This document shows, one piece after another, positions 1 through 7,892 of a stretch of 64,000 bases of DNA (its first letter is position 1; the number at the start of each line of letters is the position of its first letter). This DNA comes from Nitriliruptoraceae bacterium. GTDB lineage: Bacteria > Actinomycetota > Nitriliruptoria > Nitriliruptorales > Nitriliruptoraceae. The translations under genes and the position numbers were made by a program. Below the pieces are notes generated by a model. The model had not been told where the DNA came from and did not search any database. It saw only the letters and a list, made by a program, of their open reading frames with translations. The stretch spans positions 101,366-165,365 of the forward strand of contig JAGYKW010000003.1 in the NCBI GenBank assembly GCA_018401275.1. Direction: 5' to 3'.

Positions 1-234
1 CGCCTCCCACGCACCGCGGTCCGTCCGATCGAACGGCACGGCGATGGCCGGGATGCCGCGCTCGGTCGCGCGCGCGAGCGCCGGGGCGTCAGCGACGTCG
101 CTCACCACCGCGACGACGTCGGCCGCGACCTGGCCGCGGGCGGCCGCGTCAGCGAGCGCGACCATGTTGCTCCCGGTCCCGGAGACGAGCACGACGACCC
201 GAGCGCGGGCTCCATGAGCGGCGGGGAGGTCCAC
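1..234 (-). CDS. purN: PurN, phosphoribosylglycinamide formyltransferase (N-terminal fragment)
   Basis: Only the first 78 codons are in the window; the gene continues past the left edge. The translation has the PurN start: a beta strand followed by LVSGTGSNMVAL, the loop that binds the GAR phosphate, then AADVVAVVSDVADAPALARA and IAVPFDR. The enzyme transfers a formyl group from 10-formyl-THF to GAR in cytosolic purine synthesis. The GTG start at 234 is chosen because GGGAGG lies six bases upstream (complement of 241-246). Assignment rests on the conserved N-terminal motif alone. Confidence 0.85.
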   Translation of the reverse strand, partial: MDLPAAHGARARVVVLVSGTGSNMVALADAAARGQVAADVVAVVSDVADAPALARATERGIPAIAVPFDRTDRGAWEA

Positions 235-350
235 GCCACGCCTCCCGCTCGATGCTGCTGGGGCCGACGTGACTGAAGAGGCCGTCGGCGCGTCGAGCGT
301 AACGGGCGGGCCCGCCGGGCCGAGCCCCTCACCTCTACCCTCCGCACCGA

Positions 351-424
351 GCGGGCGTATCCCAATCGGCAGAGGAAGGGGACTTAAAATCCTCCCAGTG
401 TGGGTTCGAGTCCCACCGCCCGCA
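351..424 (+). tRNA. tRNA-Leu(UAA) with a short, class I variable loop
   Basis: A full cloverleaf folds here. The acceptor pairs GCGGGCG with CGCCCGC, the anticodon stem GGGGA/TCCTC holds loop CTTAAAA (anticodon UAA), and the T arm is GTGGG/CCCAC around TTCGAGT. The variable loop is only CCAGT. Bacterial tRNA-Leu normally has a long variable arm, so the leucine assignment rests on the anticodon alone. The D stem has about three good pairs and CCA is not encoded. A TACCCT box at 336-341 could be its -10 element. Confidence 0.8.
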
Positions 425-459
425 CACGAACTGCCAGCACCCGAACGGCCCGCACGCGA

Positions 460-915
460 TCAGCCGGCCTCGACACCGAGCTCGACGATGAGGCCACGGA
501 CCCGCCGCTCGATCTCGTCGCGGATCGGCCTCACCGCGTCGACGCCCTGACCGGCCGGGTCATCGAGCGGCCAGTCCACGTACCGCTTGCCGGGCAGCAC
601 GGGGCAGGTGTCCCCGCAGCCCATCGTGACCACGACGTCGGCGGACTCCAGGTCGGCCATGTCCCAGCGGCGGGGCGCACGCCCTCGCAGGTCGATACCG
701 ACCTCGTCCATCGCGGCGACGGCCGACGGGTTGATGGACTCCGCGGGTTCCGAGCCCGCCGACAGGACGTCGATCTGCCCGTCCGCGAGATGCTGCAGCC
801 AGCCGGCGGCCATCTGCGACCGTCCGGCGTTGTGCACGCACAGGAACAGCACCGAGGGCCGGCCTGACGCACTCGTGGCGGATCCGTCCACTGACCCGTC
901 CTTCATGTCGCTCAT
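460..915 (-). CDS. arsC: Arsenate reductase, low-molecular-weight phosphatase family
   Basis: This 151-residue protein has the C-X5-R phosphate loop CVHNAGRSQ (Cys26, Arg32), the further cysteines of GCGDTCP (Cys100, Cys104), and the downstream acidic segment DWPLDDP. This is the pattern of thiol-coupled ArsC proteins, which reduce arsenate to arsenite using thioredoxin or mycothiol. The ATG at 915 follows TGAGGA at good spacing; the reading frame also stays open to a GTG at 945. The gene lies next to phoU and the pst operon. That makes sense because arsenate enters through phosphate transporters. A PHO-box-like repeat lies about 80 bp upstream. Confidence 0.85.
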   Translation of the reverse strand: MSDMKDGSVDGSATSASGRPSVLFLCVHNAGRSQMAAGWLQHLADGQIDVLSAGSEPAESINPSAVAAMDEVGIDLRGRAPRRWDMADLESADVVVTMGCGDTCPVLPGKRYVDWPLDDPAGQGVDAVRPIRDEIERRVRGLIVELGVEAG

Positions 916-989
916 CGTGTCCTCATCCCCGCTCGCCGCATCCACGCTCCGCGGTCCAGGCTCCGCCCGTCCCGACCGTGCGGACCAGC

Positions 990-1011
990 GTTCACCGTCC
1001 GTTCACCCTGC
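990..1011 (+). promoter_or_regulatory. PHO-box-like direct repeat between arsC and phoU
   Basis: Two adjacent 11-bp units, GTTCACCGTCC and GTTCACCCTGC, match the direct-repeat form of actinobacterial PhoP sites. They point rightwards, opposite to arsC (start 915) and towards the 3' end of phoU. A TAGCGT hexamer at 1028-1033 lies downstream in the same orientation. The site could control arsC from the reverse face or a transcript antisense to phoU; the sequence does not decide. Confidence 0.6.
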
Positions 1012-1122
1012 CGCAAGCCGCTGCTCCTAGCGTTGCCGCAGCGCGTCCGAGTCGTGTCGGCGCGCCGCCGACGTGACGGCCGACGCGACGAGGGACGCGC
1101 GAGGATGACAGCGCAGACAGTC

Positions 1123-1791
1123 TCACACCGCATCGCGTCCGGAGAGCTCCACGTTGATGCCGGTGGCGACGAACACGACCTGCTCGGCGATGTCGACCCC
1201 GTGGTCCGCGTAGCGCTCGATGCGGCGGCCGAGTCCGATCATCTCCGCGGCCCAGGGCAGGCGCCCGGCCTTCGCGCCGGCGCCGTCGACCAAGGTCTCG
1301 AAGATGCGCATCTCGAGACGGTCGACCCGGTCATCAGCGACCGCGACGCTGCGAGCGGCCGCCTCGTCGAGGCTGAGCAGCGACCTGATGGCCGTGCGTC
1401 CGACCTCCTGCGCGTGGCCACCCATCTCGACGATCAGCTGGATGACGGGCTCGTCACGGGGATGGTCGAGCACACGGATCGCTCCGCGCGCGACCGAGAC
1501 CGCATAGTCAGCCATGCGCTCGAGGTGCAGCCCGGAGTGGAGGAACCCCGTCAGCAGCCGGAGGTCGCGACCGACGGGCGCCTGCAGCGCGACGGTCGTC
1601 AGCACGGCGTGCTGGACCTCGACGTGGCGCTGGTCCACCGCGCGGTCGGCGTAGATGACCTCCTCGGCTCGGATGCGGTCCCCCTCGGCGAGCGCCGTCA
1701 CGGCCTTGCCGAGCATGTCGTCCGCACGCTCACTCATGTCGGCGAGCATGCTGCGCAGCTCGTCGAGCGCCCTGTCCAGTTCTTCACGCAT
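1123..1791 (-). CDS. phoU: PhoU, phosphate transport and signalling regulator
   Basis: This 222-residue all-helical protein has two PhoU repeats, beginning MREELDRALDELRSML and ending with ERYADHGVDIAEQVVFVATG. PhoU links the Pst transporter to the PhoR-type sensor kinase and keeps the Pho response off when phosphate is plentiful. Its length is normal for the family. It is transcribed divergently from phoP, with 47 bp between the start codons, and lies apart from pstB, unlike the enterobacterial pstSCAB-phoU order. No PHO box is seen in the short divergent spacer. Confidence 0.92.
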   Translation of the reverse strand: MREELDRALDELRSMLADMSERADDMLGKAVTALAEGDRIRAEEVIYADRAVDQRHVEVQHAVLTTVALQAPVGRDLRLLTGFLHSGLHLERMADYAVSVARGAIRVLDHPRDEPVIQLIVEMGGHAQEVGRTAIRSLLSLDEAAARSVAVADDRVDRLEMRIFETLVDGAGAKAGRLPWAAEMIGLGRRIERYADHGVDIAEQVVFVATGINVELSGRDAV

Positions 1792-1838
1792 GGCTCTGCT
1801 CTCCTGGTCCTAAGGTGGGCATCCCCGGAGGTCCGATG

Positions 1839-2552
1839 ATGCCGAAGATCCTGCTGGTCGAGGATGAACGTTCGATCGCTGAAGGCCTGAAGGTCAGCCT
1901 AGAGTCCGAGGGCTTCCAGGTCGGGTGGGCGAAGGACGGGAACGAGGCGCTGGCGGCCTGGGACCGCACCCGGCCCGACCTGATCGTCCTCGACCTGATG
2001 CTGCCGGGGATGTCCGGGACCGAGGTCTGCCGCACGATACGCGCCCGATCGGACGTCCCCATCATCATGCTGACCGCCCGTGACACCGAGGTCGACCGGG
2101 TCGTCGGGCTCGAGATCGGTGCGGACGACTACCTGACGAAGCCGTTCTCCACGCGGGAGCTGATCGCCCGCATCCGTGCCATCCTTCGCCGTGCGCCGCT
2201 CGGCTCGACCCCTGCCACCGATGAGCCGCCGGTCGAGGCATGCGGGGTCCGAGTCGACCGCTCGCGACACGAGGTGACGGTCGACTCGCGGACCATCGAG
2301 CTCCCGCCGAAGGAGTTCGAGCTCCTCGCCGTGCTGGTCGAGTACGCAGGTCGTGTCCTGACCCGCAACCAGTTGATCGACGAGGTGTGGGGCTCGGACT
2401 ACGTCGGGGACACCAAGACGCTCGATGTCCACGTGCGGCGACTCCGTGGCCGTATCGAGGCCGACCCGCAGCACCCCCAGCGGATCCGCACGGTCCGTGG
2501 GGTCGGCTACCGCTTCGCGGACCACCTCGGCGAGGAAGGCGGCGCGACGTGA
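1839..2552 (+). CDS. phoP: PhoP/RegX3-type OmpR-family response regulator
   Basis: The receiver domain (about 1-120) has the acidic pair in LLVEDE, the phosphoacceptor Asp52 in LDLMLPG and the lysine of YLTKPF. The C-terminal winged helix (about 140-230) ends with TKTLDVHVRRLRGRIE. This is the response regulator of the phosphate two-component system, expected to bind the PHO boxes in this window. GGAGGT at 1827-1832 favours the ATG at 1839 over those at 1836 or the upstream GTG at 1815. The kinase gene follows 55 bp downstream. By sequence it could equally be called RegX3. Confidence 0.9.
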   Translation: MPKILLVEDERSIAEGLKVSLESEGFQVGWAKDGNEALAAWDRTRPDLIVLDLMLPGMSGTEVCRTIRARSDVPIIMLTARDTEVDRVVGLEIGADDYLTKPFSTRELIARIRAILRRAPLGSTPATDEPPVEACGVRVDRSRHEVTVDSRTIELPPKEFELLAVLVEYAGRVLTRNQLIDEVWGSDYVGDTKTLDVHVRRLRGRIEADPQHPQRIRTVRGVGYRFADHLGEEGGAT

Positions 2553-2564
2553 CGCGCCCGGTCG

Positions 2565-2595
2565 CCGATCGGGCAGCCGATCGGGCAGCCGATCG
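2565..2595. repeat. 12-bp tandem repeat between phoP and phoR
   Basis: CCGATCGGGCAG occurs at 2565-2576 and 2577-2588, followed by a partial third copy to 2595. It fills most of the spacer just upstream of the phoR ribosome binding site. Confidence 0.85.
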
Positions 2596-2607
2596 CGAGG
2601 TCGCCAC

Positions 2608-3771
2608 ATGGAGCTGATGTGGCCCTCCGGCGTCACCGGCGTGCTGCTGCTGGCCGTCGTGCTCACGTTGCTCGCGACGCGCGTCGTCGCACGCCGCCGG
2701 ACGGCAGCACACACCGTCCGGCCAGACCGTGAGGCCGAGGAGCGGGCCCGCGCAGCGGCCCGCGACGAGGAGCGGCCCTGGCGCACGCAGCTCGTCGATG
2801 CCCTCAACCAGCCGGCGCTGCTCTTCGACGACGCCGGGCGCCTCCATGCTGCGAACGCCTCCGCCCTCGAGCTGATGGCGATCCGCACGGCTGAGCGCGG
2901 CGCCTCGATCCTCGAGACGACCGCGTCGACCGCGATCGTCGAGATCGCCGCGCGGGTCCGGGCCGACCGCGAACCGATGACGGTCGACGTCGAACGCGCT
3001 GGGCGCGAACTGCGAGTGAGCGTGTCCCTCATCGGCGACGAGGCCCTGATCGTGCTCGCCGACCGCACCCGGGAGCGCCAGATCGAGGACCTGCGGCGCG
3101 ACTTCGTCGTCAACGCGTCGCACGAGCTCAAGACCCCGGTGACCGCCATCCAGACCCTCGGCGACGCGATCGCGGTCACGCTGCCCACCGATCCGGTCCG
3201 CGCCGCGAGCCTGCTCAAGCGCCTCAACGATGAGAGCGAGCGGTTGGCTCGCCTCGTCGGCGAGCTGCTCGACCTGCGGCGCCTCGAGGTCGCGGGTCCA
3301 CTCGAACGTGTCCCGGTCAACCTCTCGGAGGTCGTCCGGCTCGTCGTCGCCGACCTGCTCTCCCGTGCGGAGGGGAATGGCATCGAGATCGACGTCGACG
3401 TCCCGGACAACGCACCCATCGCCGGCGTGCACGCGGACCTCGAGGCGGTCGTGAAGAACCTGGTCTCGAACGCGGTCAAGTACAACCGCGTCGGAGGCAG
3501 GGTGAGCGTCGGACTGCGCACCGAGGGCGGAGCCCGGATCCTCACGGTGGCCGACAGCGGGATCGGGATCCGCCAGCAGGACCTGCCCCGCATCTTCGAG
3601 CGCTTCTACCGCGTCGACACCGCACGCTCGCGTGAGACCGGCGGCACAGGCCTCGGACTGTCCATCGTCCGGCATGCGGTCGAGCGCCACAGCGGGACCG
3701 TCCAGGTCGAGAGTGCCCTCGGGGAAGGGACGACCTTCCGGGTCACCCTGCCCATCGGCGCCGACGGCTGA
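2608..3771 (+). CDS. phoR: PhoR/SenX3-type sensor histidine kinase
   Basis: This 387-residue kinase has one N-terminal membrane segment (about 8-25) and a PAS-like region (about 60-155). The dimerisation helix carries the phosphoacceptor His172 in NASHELKTP. The ATPase domain shows the N box NLVSNAVKYN and glycine boxes DSGIGI and GTGLGLSI. It should phosphorylate the PhoP product in response to phosphate status relayed by PhoU and Pst. The ATG at 2608 follows GAGG; the frame is open further upstream, but that part overlaps phoP and looks non-coding. The single membrane segment and PAS layout resemble SenX3. Confidence 0.88.
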   Translation: MELMWPSGVTGVLLLAVVLTLLATRVVARRRTAAHTVRPDREAEERARAAARDEERPWRTQLVDALNQPALLFDDAGRLHAANASALELMAIRTAERGASILETTASTAIVEIAARVRADREPMTVDVERAGRELRVSVSLIGDEALIVLADRTRERQIEDLRRDFVVNASHELKTPVTAIQTLGDAIAVTLPTDPVRAASLLKRLNDESERLARLVGELLDLRRLEVAGPLERVPVNLSEVVRLVVADLLSRAEGNGIEIDVDVPDNAPIAGVHADLEAVVKNLVSNAVKYNRVGGRVSVGLRTEGGARILTVADSGIGIRQQDLPRIFERFYRVDTARSRETGGTGLGLSIVRHAVERHSGTVQVESALGEGTTFRVTLPIGADG

Positions 3772-3806
3772 GACCGTCCTGCCGCGCGACACGGACCAGG
3801 ATCGGA

Positions 3807-4757
3807 TCAGCCGAACCGCCCGGAGACGTAGGCCTCGGTGCGCGGGTCGCTCGCGTTCGTGAAGATCCGGTCGGTCCGGTCCATCTCGACCAGCTCACCC
3901 GTGCGCTGCCCCGACTCGTCGTCGATGTCCACGGTCAGGAACGCCGTGTAGTCGGAGACGCGTGCGGCCTGCTGCATGTTGTGGGTCACGATGACGATGG
4001 AGTACTCGTCCTTGAGCTCGCGCATCAGGTCCTCGATGCGCAGTGTCGCGATGGGGTCGAGCGCCGAGCACGGCTCGTCCATGAGCAGCACGTCCGGCTT
4101 CGTCGCGATCGCTCGCGCGATGCACAGGCGCTGCTGCTGACCGCCTGACATCCCGAGCGCCGACTGGTCGAGGCGGTCCTTCACCTCGTCCCACAGGGCG
4201 GCGCGGGTCAACGACTCCTCGACGACGTCGTCGAGGTCGGACTTCTTCCACTTCAGGACGCGAGGCCCGTAGGCGACGTTGTCGTAGATCGACTTCGGGA
4301 ACGGGTTGGGCTTCTGGAAGACCATCCCGATCTTGCGTCGCACGATCACCGGCGAGACGCCTTCGCCGTAGACGTCCTCGCCGTGGTAGCGCAGGCCACC
4401 CTCGACGCGCGCGGACGCGATGAGGTCGTTCATGCGGTTGAAGCTGCGCAGCAGCGTCGTCTTCCCGCAGCCCGAGGGACCGATGAACGCCGTGATCTCC
4501 TTGGCGTGGATCTGCATCGAGACGTCGCGCACGGCCTGGAAGTCGCCGTAGAAGACGCTCAACCGGTCGGCCTCGAACACCACCTCAGCGCGGGCCCGTT
4601 CCTCGTCGTCCGCCCGTGCGCCGCCCAGGGCGGTCGACAGGTCGAAGCCCGTCGACGCGGTCTCCGAGGAGCCGCTCCCGCCCGGCATGGACGAACCCAC
4701 CGTCGGTGCCGCGGCGGCATCGGGGAGGGCGTGCTCAGGGGTCGGGTCTGCATTCAT
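3807..4757 (-). CDS. pstB: PstB, phosphate ABC transporter ATPase
   Basis: The ATPase core has Walker [10 protein letters not shown], the Q-loop segment [17 protein letters not shown] typical of PstB, the signature [15 protein letters not shown], Walker [13 protein letters not shown] and the switch histidine in VTHNMQQA. About 60 extra N-terminal residues, rich in Ala, Ser and Gly, precede the ATPase fold. The ATG at 4757 has GGAGGT six bases upstream. It is the last gene of pstSCAB and drives phosphate uptake through PstA and PstC. The 35-bp gap to phoR is convergent. Confidence 0.95.
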   Translation of the reverse strand: MNADPTPEHALPDAAAAPTVGSSMPGGSGSSETASTGFDLSTALGGARADDEERARAEVVFEADRLSVFYGDFQAVRDVSMQIHAKEITAFIGPSGCGKTTLLRSFNRMNDLIASARVEGGLRYHGEDVYGEGVSPVIVRRKIGMVFQKPNPFPKSIYDNVAYGPRVLKWKKSDLDDVVEESLTRAALWDEVKDRLDQSALGMSGGQQQRLCIARAIATKPDVLLMDEPCSALDPIATLRIEDLMRELKDEYSIVIVTHNMQQAARVSDYTAFLTVDIDDESGQRTGELVEMDRTDRIFTNASDPRTEAYVSGRFG

Positions 4758-4807
4758 CGCGGTACCTCCGTGGGGCGTCGTGCGCTGCGTCGCGGGCTGA
4801 GAGGGGG

Positions 4808-5722
4808 TCACTGGAGCGGACGTTCGTAGCGGTTGCGGAGCCAGATGGCGAACGAGTTCATGAACAGCACCAGCACGAGCATGACGAGCACGCCGGCGAA
4901 GGCCAGGAGACGGAACGATGCCTGCGGGCGGGTCGCGTACTGGTAGATCATCACGGGGAGCACGGAGTACCCGTCCGACCAGAAGCGCGGGTTGAACGTC
5001 ACGAACGTGACCGCCCCGACGAGCAGGAGCGGAGCCGCCTCACCGAAGGCGCGCGCGACCGAGAGGATCGCGCCGGTGAGCACTCCCGGAGCGGCGTAGG
5101 GGACGACCTGCGTCCACACCGCCTTCCATGGCGTCGCACCGAGGGCCAGCGCCCCCTCCTTGAGGGAGCGCGGGACGCCGCGGATCGCTTCCCGGGACGA
5201 GACGATGATCGTGGGGAGCACGAGCAGCGCGAGGGTCAAGGAGCCCGCGGCCGCGACGAACCCGATACCGACGGGACCACGGACGATGAACGCGAGACCG
5301 AGGATCCCGAACACGATGGCCGGTACGCCGGCCAGGTTCTGGATGTTGAGATCGACGAGCCGCGCGAACCGGCTCGTGCGATCCGAGAACTCCTCGAGGT
5401 AGAGCGCCGTGCCCAGCCCGATCGGGATGATGAGGACGATGACCCCGGCGATCACGTACAGCGACCCGAAGATGGCCGTACGGAAGCCCGCCGTCTCGAT
5501 GCGAGCGGTCGACGGGGCGTTGGTGAACAGCCCCCAGTCGAGGCGCGGGAGACCGGCGGAGACCGCCCAGATCAGGATCGCGGCGAGGCCACCGAGCGCG
5601 ACGAAGATGCCGAGGCCGAGCACCGCGGAGAAGGCGATGCTGAACGCACGCTCACCGGCCGGTGGCGCGCCCCGGATCGAGTCCCGCTGCGGGAGGCTCG
5701 CGGTGGAAGAGGTGATGGACAT
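4808..5722 (-). CDS. pstA: PstA, phosphate ABC transporter permease
   Basis: This 304-residue membrane protein has about six hydrophobic segments and the permease loop [20 protein letters not shown], which contacts the ATPase. The final segment is followed by a short basic tail. It forms the membrane channel with PstC. The ATG at 5722 directly abuts the pstC stop codon at 5723-5725, so the two are translationally coupled. The pstB start lies about 50 bp further downstream. Confidence 0.95.
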   Translation of the reverse strand: MSITSSTASLPQRDSIRGAPPAGERAFSIAFSAVLGLGIFVALGGLAAILIWAVSAGLPRLDWGLFTNAPSTARIETAGFRTAIFGSLYVIAGVIVLIIPIGLGTALYLEEFSDRTSRFARLVDLNIQNLAGVPAIVFGILGLAFIVRGPVGIGFVAAAGSLTLALLVLPTIIVSSREAIRGVPRSLKEGALALGATPWKAVWTQVVPYAAPGVLTGAILSVARAFGEAAPLLLVGAVTFVTFNPRFWSDGYSVLPVMIYQYATRPQASFRLLAFAGVLVMLVLVLFMNSFAIWLRNRYERPLQ

Positions 5723-6697
5723 CTACTCGTAGACCTCCCGGAAGCGACGGACGAAGCGGATCGCGAACAGGTTCAGCGACAGCGTGACGAGGAACAGCAA
5801 CGACCCGACCGCGAAGACCGTGTCGTAGATGAGCGTCCCCTGCGCGATGTCCCCGGTCGCCTTGCCCGCGATGAAGGCGGTCATGGTCTGCACGCCGGCG
5901 AAGAGGTTGAACGACAGGTTCGGGTTCCCGGCTCCGGCAGCGAGCAGCACGATCATGGTCTCCCCCACGGCCCGTGATGCGGCCAGGACGATACCCGCGA
6001 CGATGCCGGAGATGGCCGCGGGGACGACGACCCGGATGGCCACGCGCGCCTTGGAATCACCAAGGGCGTAGGCCGCCTCGCGCAGCGACTGAGGGACCTG
6101 GCGCATCGCGTCATCGGACACGGAGGCCATGAGCGGGACGGTGATGAGCCCGACCGCCATGCCACCGATGAGGATGGCGAAGGGTCCGGTCCAGGGGAGG
6201 TTCGGGAACGCCTCCTGAGCGGTGGGACGGAGGAACCAGAAGGCGAACAGGCCGACGGCGACGGTCGGCACGCCTTCGAGGACCTCGAGCGCCGGCTTGA
6301 TGATCCTGCGCACCCGTGCCGGTGCGTACTCCGACAGGTAGATGGCCGAGAGGAGACCGACGGGCACGCTCACGAGCAGCGCGAGGACGACGACGATGCT
6401 CGAGCCGACGACGATCGGCAGGACGCCGAAGGACGGGTTCGCGAAGTCGGGTGCCCAGAACGTTCCGGTGGCGAACTCGAGGAAGCTGACCCCGTGGACG
6501 GTCTGGACCTCGCGGAAGAAGGAGATCGCGGCCGGGAAGAGGGAGGCGACGATCCCGGCGGTGGTGAGGATCGCGATGGTCGCGCTGCCGCGCAGGAACT
6601 GCAGGATGGCCCATTCACCGGGCCGACGGGTGGGGTCCTGCAGGCCCCGGTGCGATGCACCGGGGCCTGCAGGCCGTGCTGATGTCGAGGTCGTCAC
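5723..6697 (-). CDS. pstC: PstC, phosphate ABC transporter permease
   Basis: This 324-residue permease has about six membrane segments and the coupling loop DAMRQVPQSLREAAYALGDS. The N-terminal 30 residues are hydrophilic and partly encoded by a perfect 17-bp inverted repeat (6637-6673). The GTG at 6697 is the only in-frame start upstream of the first membrane segment, and no strong ribosome binding site precedes it, so translation may be coupled to pstS, which ends at 6702. It partners PstA in phosphate import. Confidence 0.93.
   Translation of the reverse strand: MTTSTSARPAGPGASHRGLQDPTRRPGEWAILQFLRGSATIAILTTAGIVASLFPAAISFFREVQTVHGVSFLEFATGTFWAPDFANPSFGVLPIVVGSSIVVVLALLVSVPVGLLSAIYLSEYAPARVRRIIKPALEVLEGVPTVAVGLFAFWFLRPTAQEAFPNLPWTGPFAILIGGMAVGLITVPLMASVSDDAMRQVPQSLREAAYALGDSKARVAIRVVVPAAISGIVAGIVLAASRAVGETMIVLLAAGAGNPNLSFNLFAGVQTMTAFIAGKATGDIAQGTLIYDTVFAVGSLLFLVTLSLNLFAIRFVRRFREVYE
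6637..6673 (-). terminator. Perfect 17-bp hairpin at the pstS/pstC junction
   Basis: CCTGCAGGCCCCGGTGC and its exact reverse complement flank a 3-base loop. The hairpin sits inside the first codons of pstC, 29 bp after the pstS stop. No T-run follows. A structure here could reduce read-through, giving more binding protein than permease, or stabilise the 3' end of a pstS-only mRNA. Confidence 0.6.
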
Positions 6698-6701
6698 CGG
6701 G

Positions 6702-7706
6702 TCAGTTGCCGGTAAGTGCGCGGACCTTCGCGCGCTGGACCTCGATCTGCTCCGGGGTCATCGGGACGAAGTCCGCGAGGCCGGCGATCTCGATGGCGTT
6801 GTCGAGCACGAACTCGGCGAACGCGACCGTCTCCGGCTTGGCGAGCGCGACGTCACTGAAGTACGTGAACAGTCCACGACCGAGCGGCGTGTAGGTCAGC
6901 CCGAGCACGTTCTCCGGGGTCGGCTCGATGCAGCCGTTCCCGTCGTCGATTGCGATGCCCTTCACCTGGTCCTTGGTCTCCTGGTAGTAGGAGAAGGGGA
7001 TGAAGCCCATGCCGCCCGGCGTGCCGGCGACGCCGACGACCGCTGCAGTGTCGTCCTCACCGATGTCGGTGTAGGTCGTGTTGATGCGGCCGGACTCGCC
7101 GTTGATCTCATCGGTGAAGAAGTCGAACGTGCCGGAGTCGGTCCCCGGGCCGTAGAGCGTGACCGGCGTCGAGGCGAAGGCAGCCGGGAGGTCGAGGCCG
7201 TCGACGTCACCCCACGTGGTGACCGTCGAGCCCTCGTCCCAGATCTGGCTGACCTGGTCGACCGTGAGGCACTGGATCGGGTTGTCGTTGTTGATGACGA
7301 CCGAGAGGGCGTCGTTCGCGACCTGGATGAAGTCGTAGGCGATGTTATTCGCCTTGCACTTCTCTTCCTCGGACTCCTTGATCTGACGCGACGCGTTCGA
7401 GCCGTCGGTCTCACCGGCACAGAACTTGTCGAATCCACCACCGGTGCCGGAGATGGCGACGGTGACGCGGACGCCGGAGTTCTCGTCCATGAAGAGCTCG
7501 GCGGCGACCTCCTGGAACGGACCGACGGTGCTGGAGCCGTCGAGGTTGACCGAGCCCGAGAGCGCGGCGGGAGCAGCAGGAGCAGCGGGGGCGGAGGTGG
7601 AGGGCGCGGAAGGCGCCGGCGCTGCCGGCTCCTCTTCGGACCCACACGCCGCGAGGACGAGGGCGGTGGCTGCCAGGACGGCAGCGGTTCGGGTGAGGCT
7701 TCGCAT
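6702..7706 (-). CDS. pstS: PstS, phosphate-binding lipoprotein
   Basis: A signal peptide ends in the lipobox LVLAAC (Cys21), followed by an Ala/Pro/Ser-rich linker. The mature domain begins GSVNLDGSSTVGPF, where the DGSST segment contacts phosphate, and includes YGPGTDSGTFDFF. This is the high-affinity extracytoplasmic binding protein of the Pst importer, anchored to the outer face of the membrane. The ATG at 7706 is chosen because it places the signal peptide correctly. Three 11-bp PHO-box repeats lie about 127-160 bp upstream, so expression is likely PhoP-dependent and induced by phosphate limitation. Confidence 0.95.
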   Translation of the reverse strand: MRSLTRTAAVLAATALVLAACGSEEEPAAPAPSAPSTSAPAAPAAPAALSGSVNLDGSSTVGPFQEVAAELFMDENSGVRVTVAISGTGGGFDKFCAGETDGSNASRQIKESEEEKCKANNIAYDFIQVANDALSVVINNDNPIQCLTVDQVSQIWDEGSTVTTWGDVDGLDLPAAFASTPVTLYGPGTDSGTFDFFTDEINGESGRINTTYTDIGEDDTAAVVGVAGTPGGMGFIPFSYYQETKDQVKGIAIDDGNGCIEPTPENVLGLTYTPLGRGLFTYFSDVALAKPETVAFAEFVLDNAIEIAGLADFVPMTPEQIEVQRAKVRALTGN

Positions 7707-7832
7707 GGTGATGGCGACTCCGTGTCGTATGGGTTTGGGATGCCGGCCTTCCAGCCGGTCCGTGCGACGGCGGTGGGATCTCCCACACCGACGACCGGGA
7801 CCGTAGGCAGCGCAGGTGAAGCGCCGACCCGA

Positions 7833-7865
7833 CGAAGGCGAACGGAAGGTGAACGGCGACCGAAC
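7833..7865 (-). promoter_or_regulatory. PHO box of the pst operon, three 11-bp direct repeats
   Basis: On the minus strand the units are GTTCGGTCGCC, GTTCACCTTCC and GTTCGCCTTCG, in phase and in the direction of pstS transcription. TACGGT about 27 bp further downstream could be the -10 box. The arrangement matches PhoP-activated promoters of actinobacteria. Confidence 0.78.
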
Positions 7866-7892
7866 CTTCGGGGCGAGCGTCATGCGGGCTCG

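Noticed and set aside
1033..1839. 268-codon frame antisense to phoU, downstream of a PHO box
   Set aside because: Tempting as a PHO-controlled gene, but its sequence mirrors phoU codons and has no recognisable domain. Only an antisense RNA remains possible.
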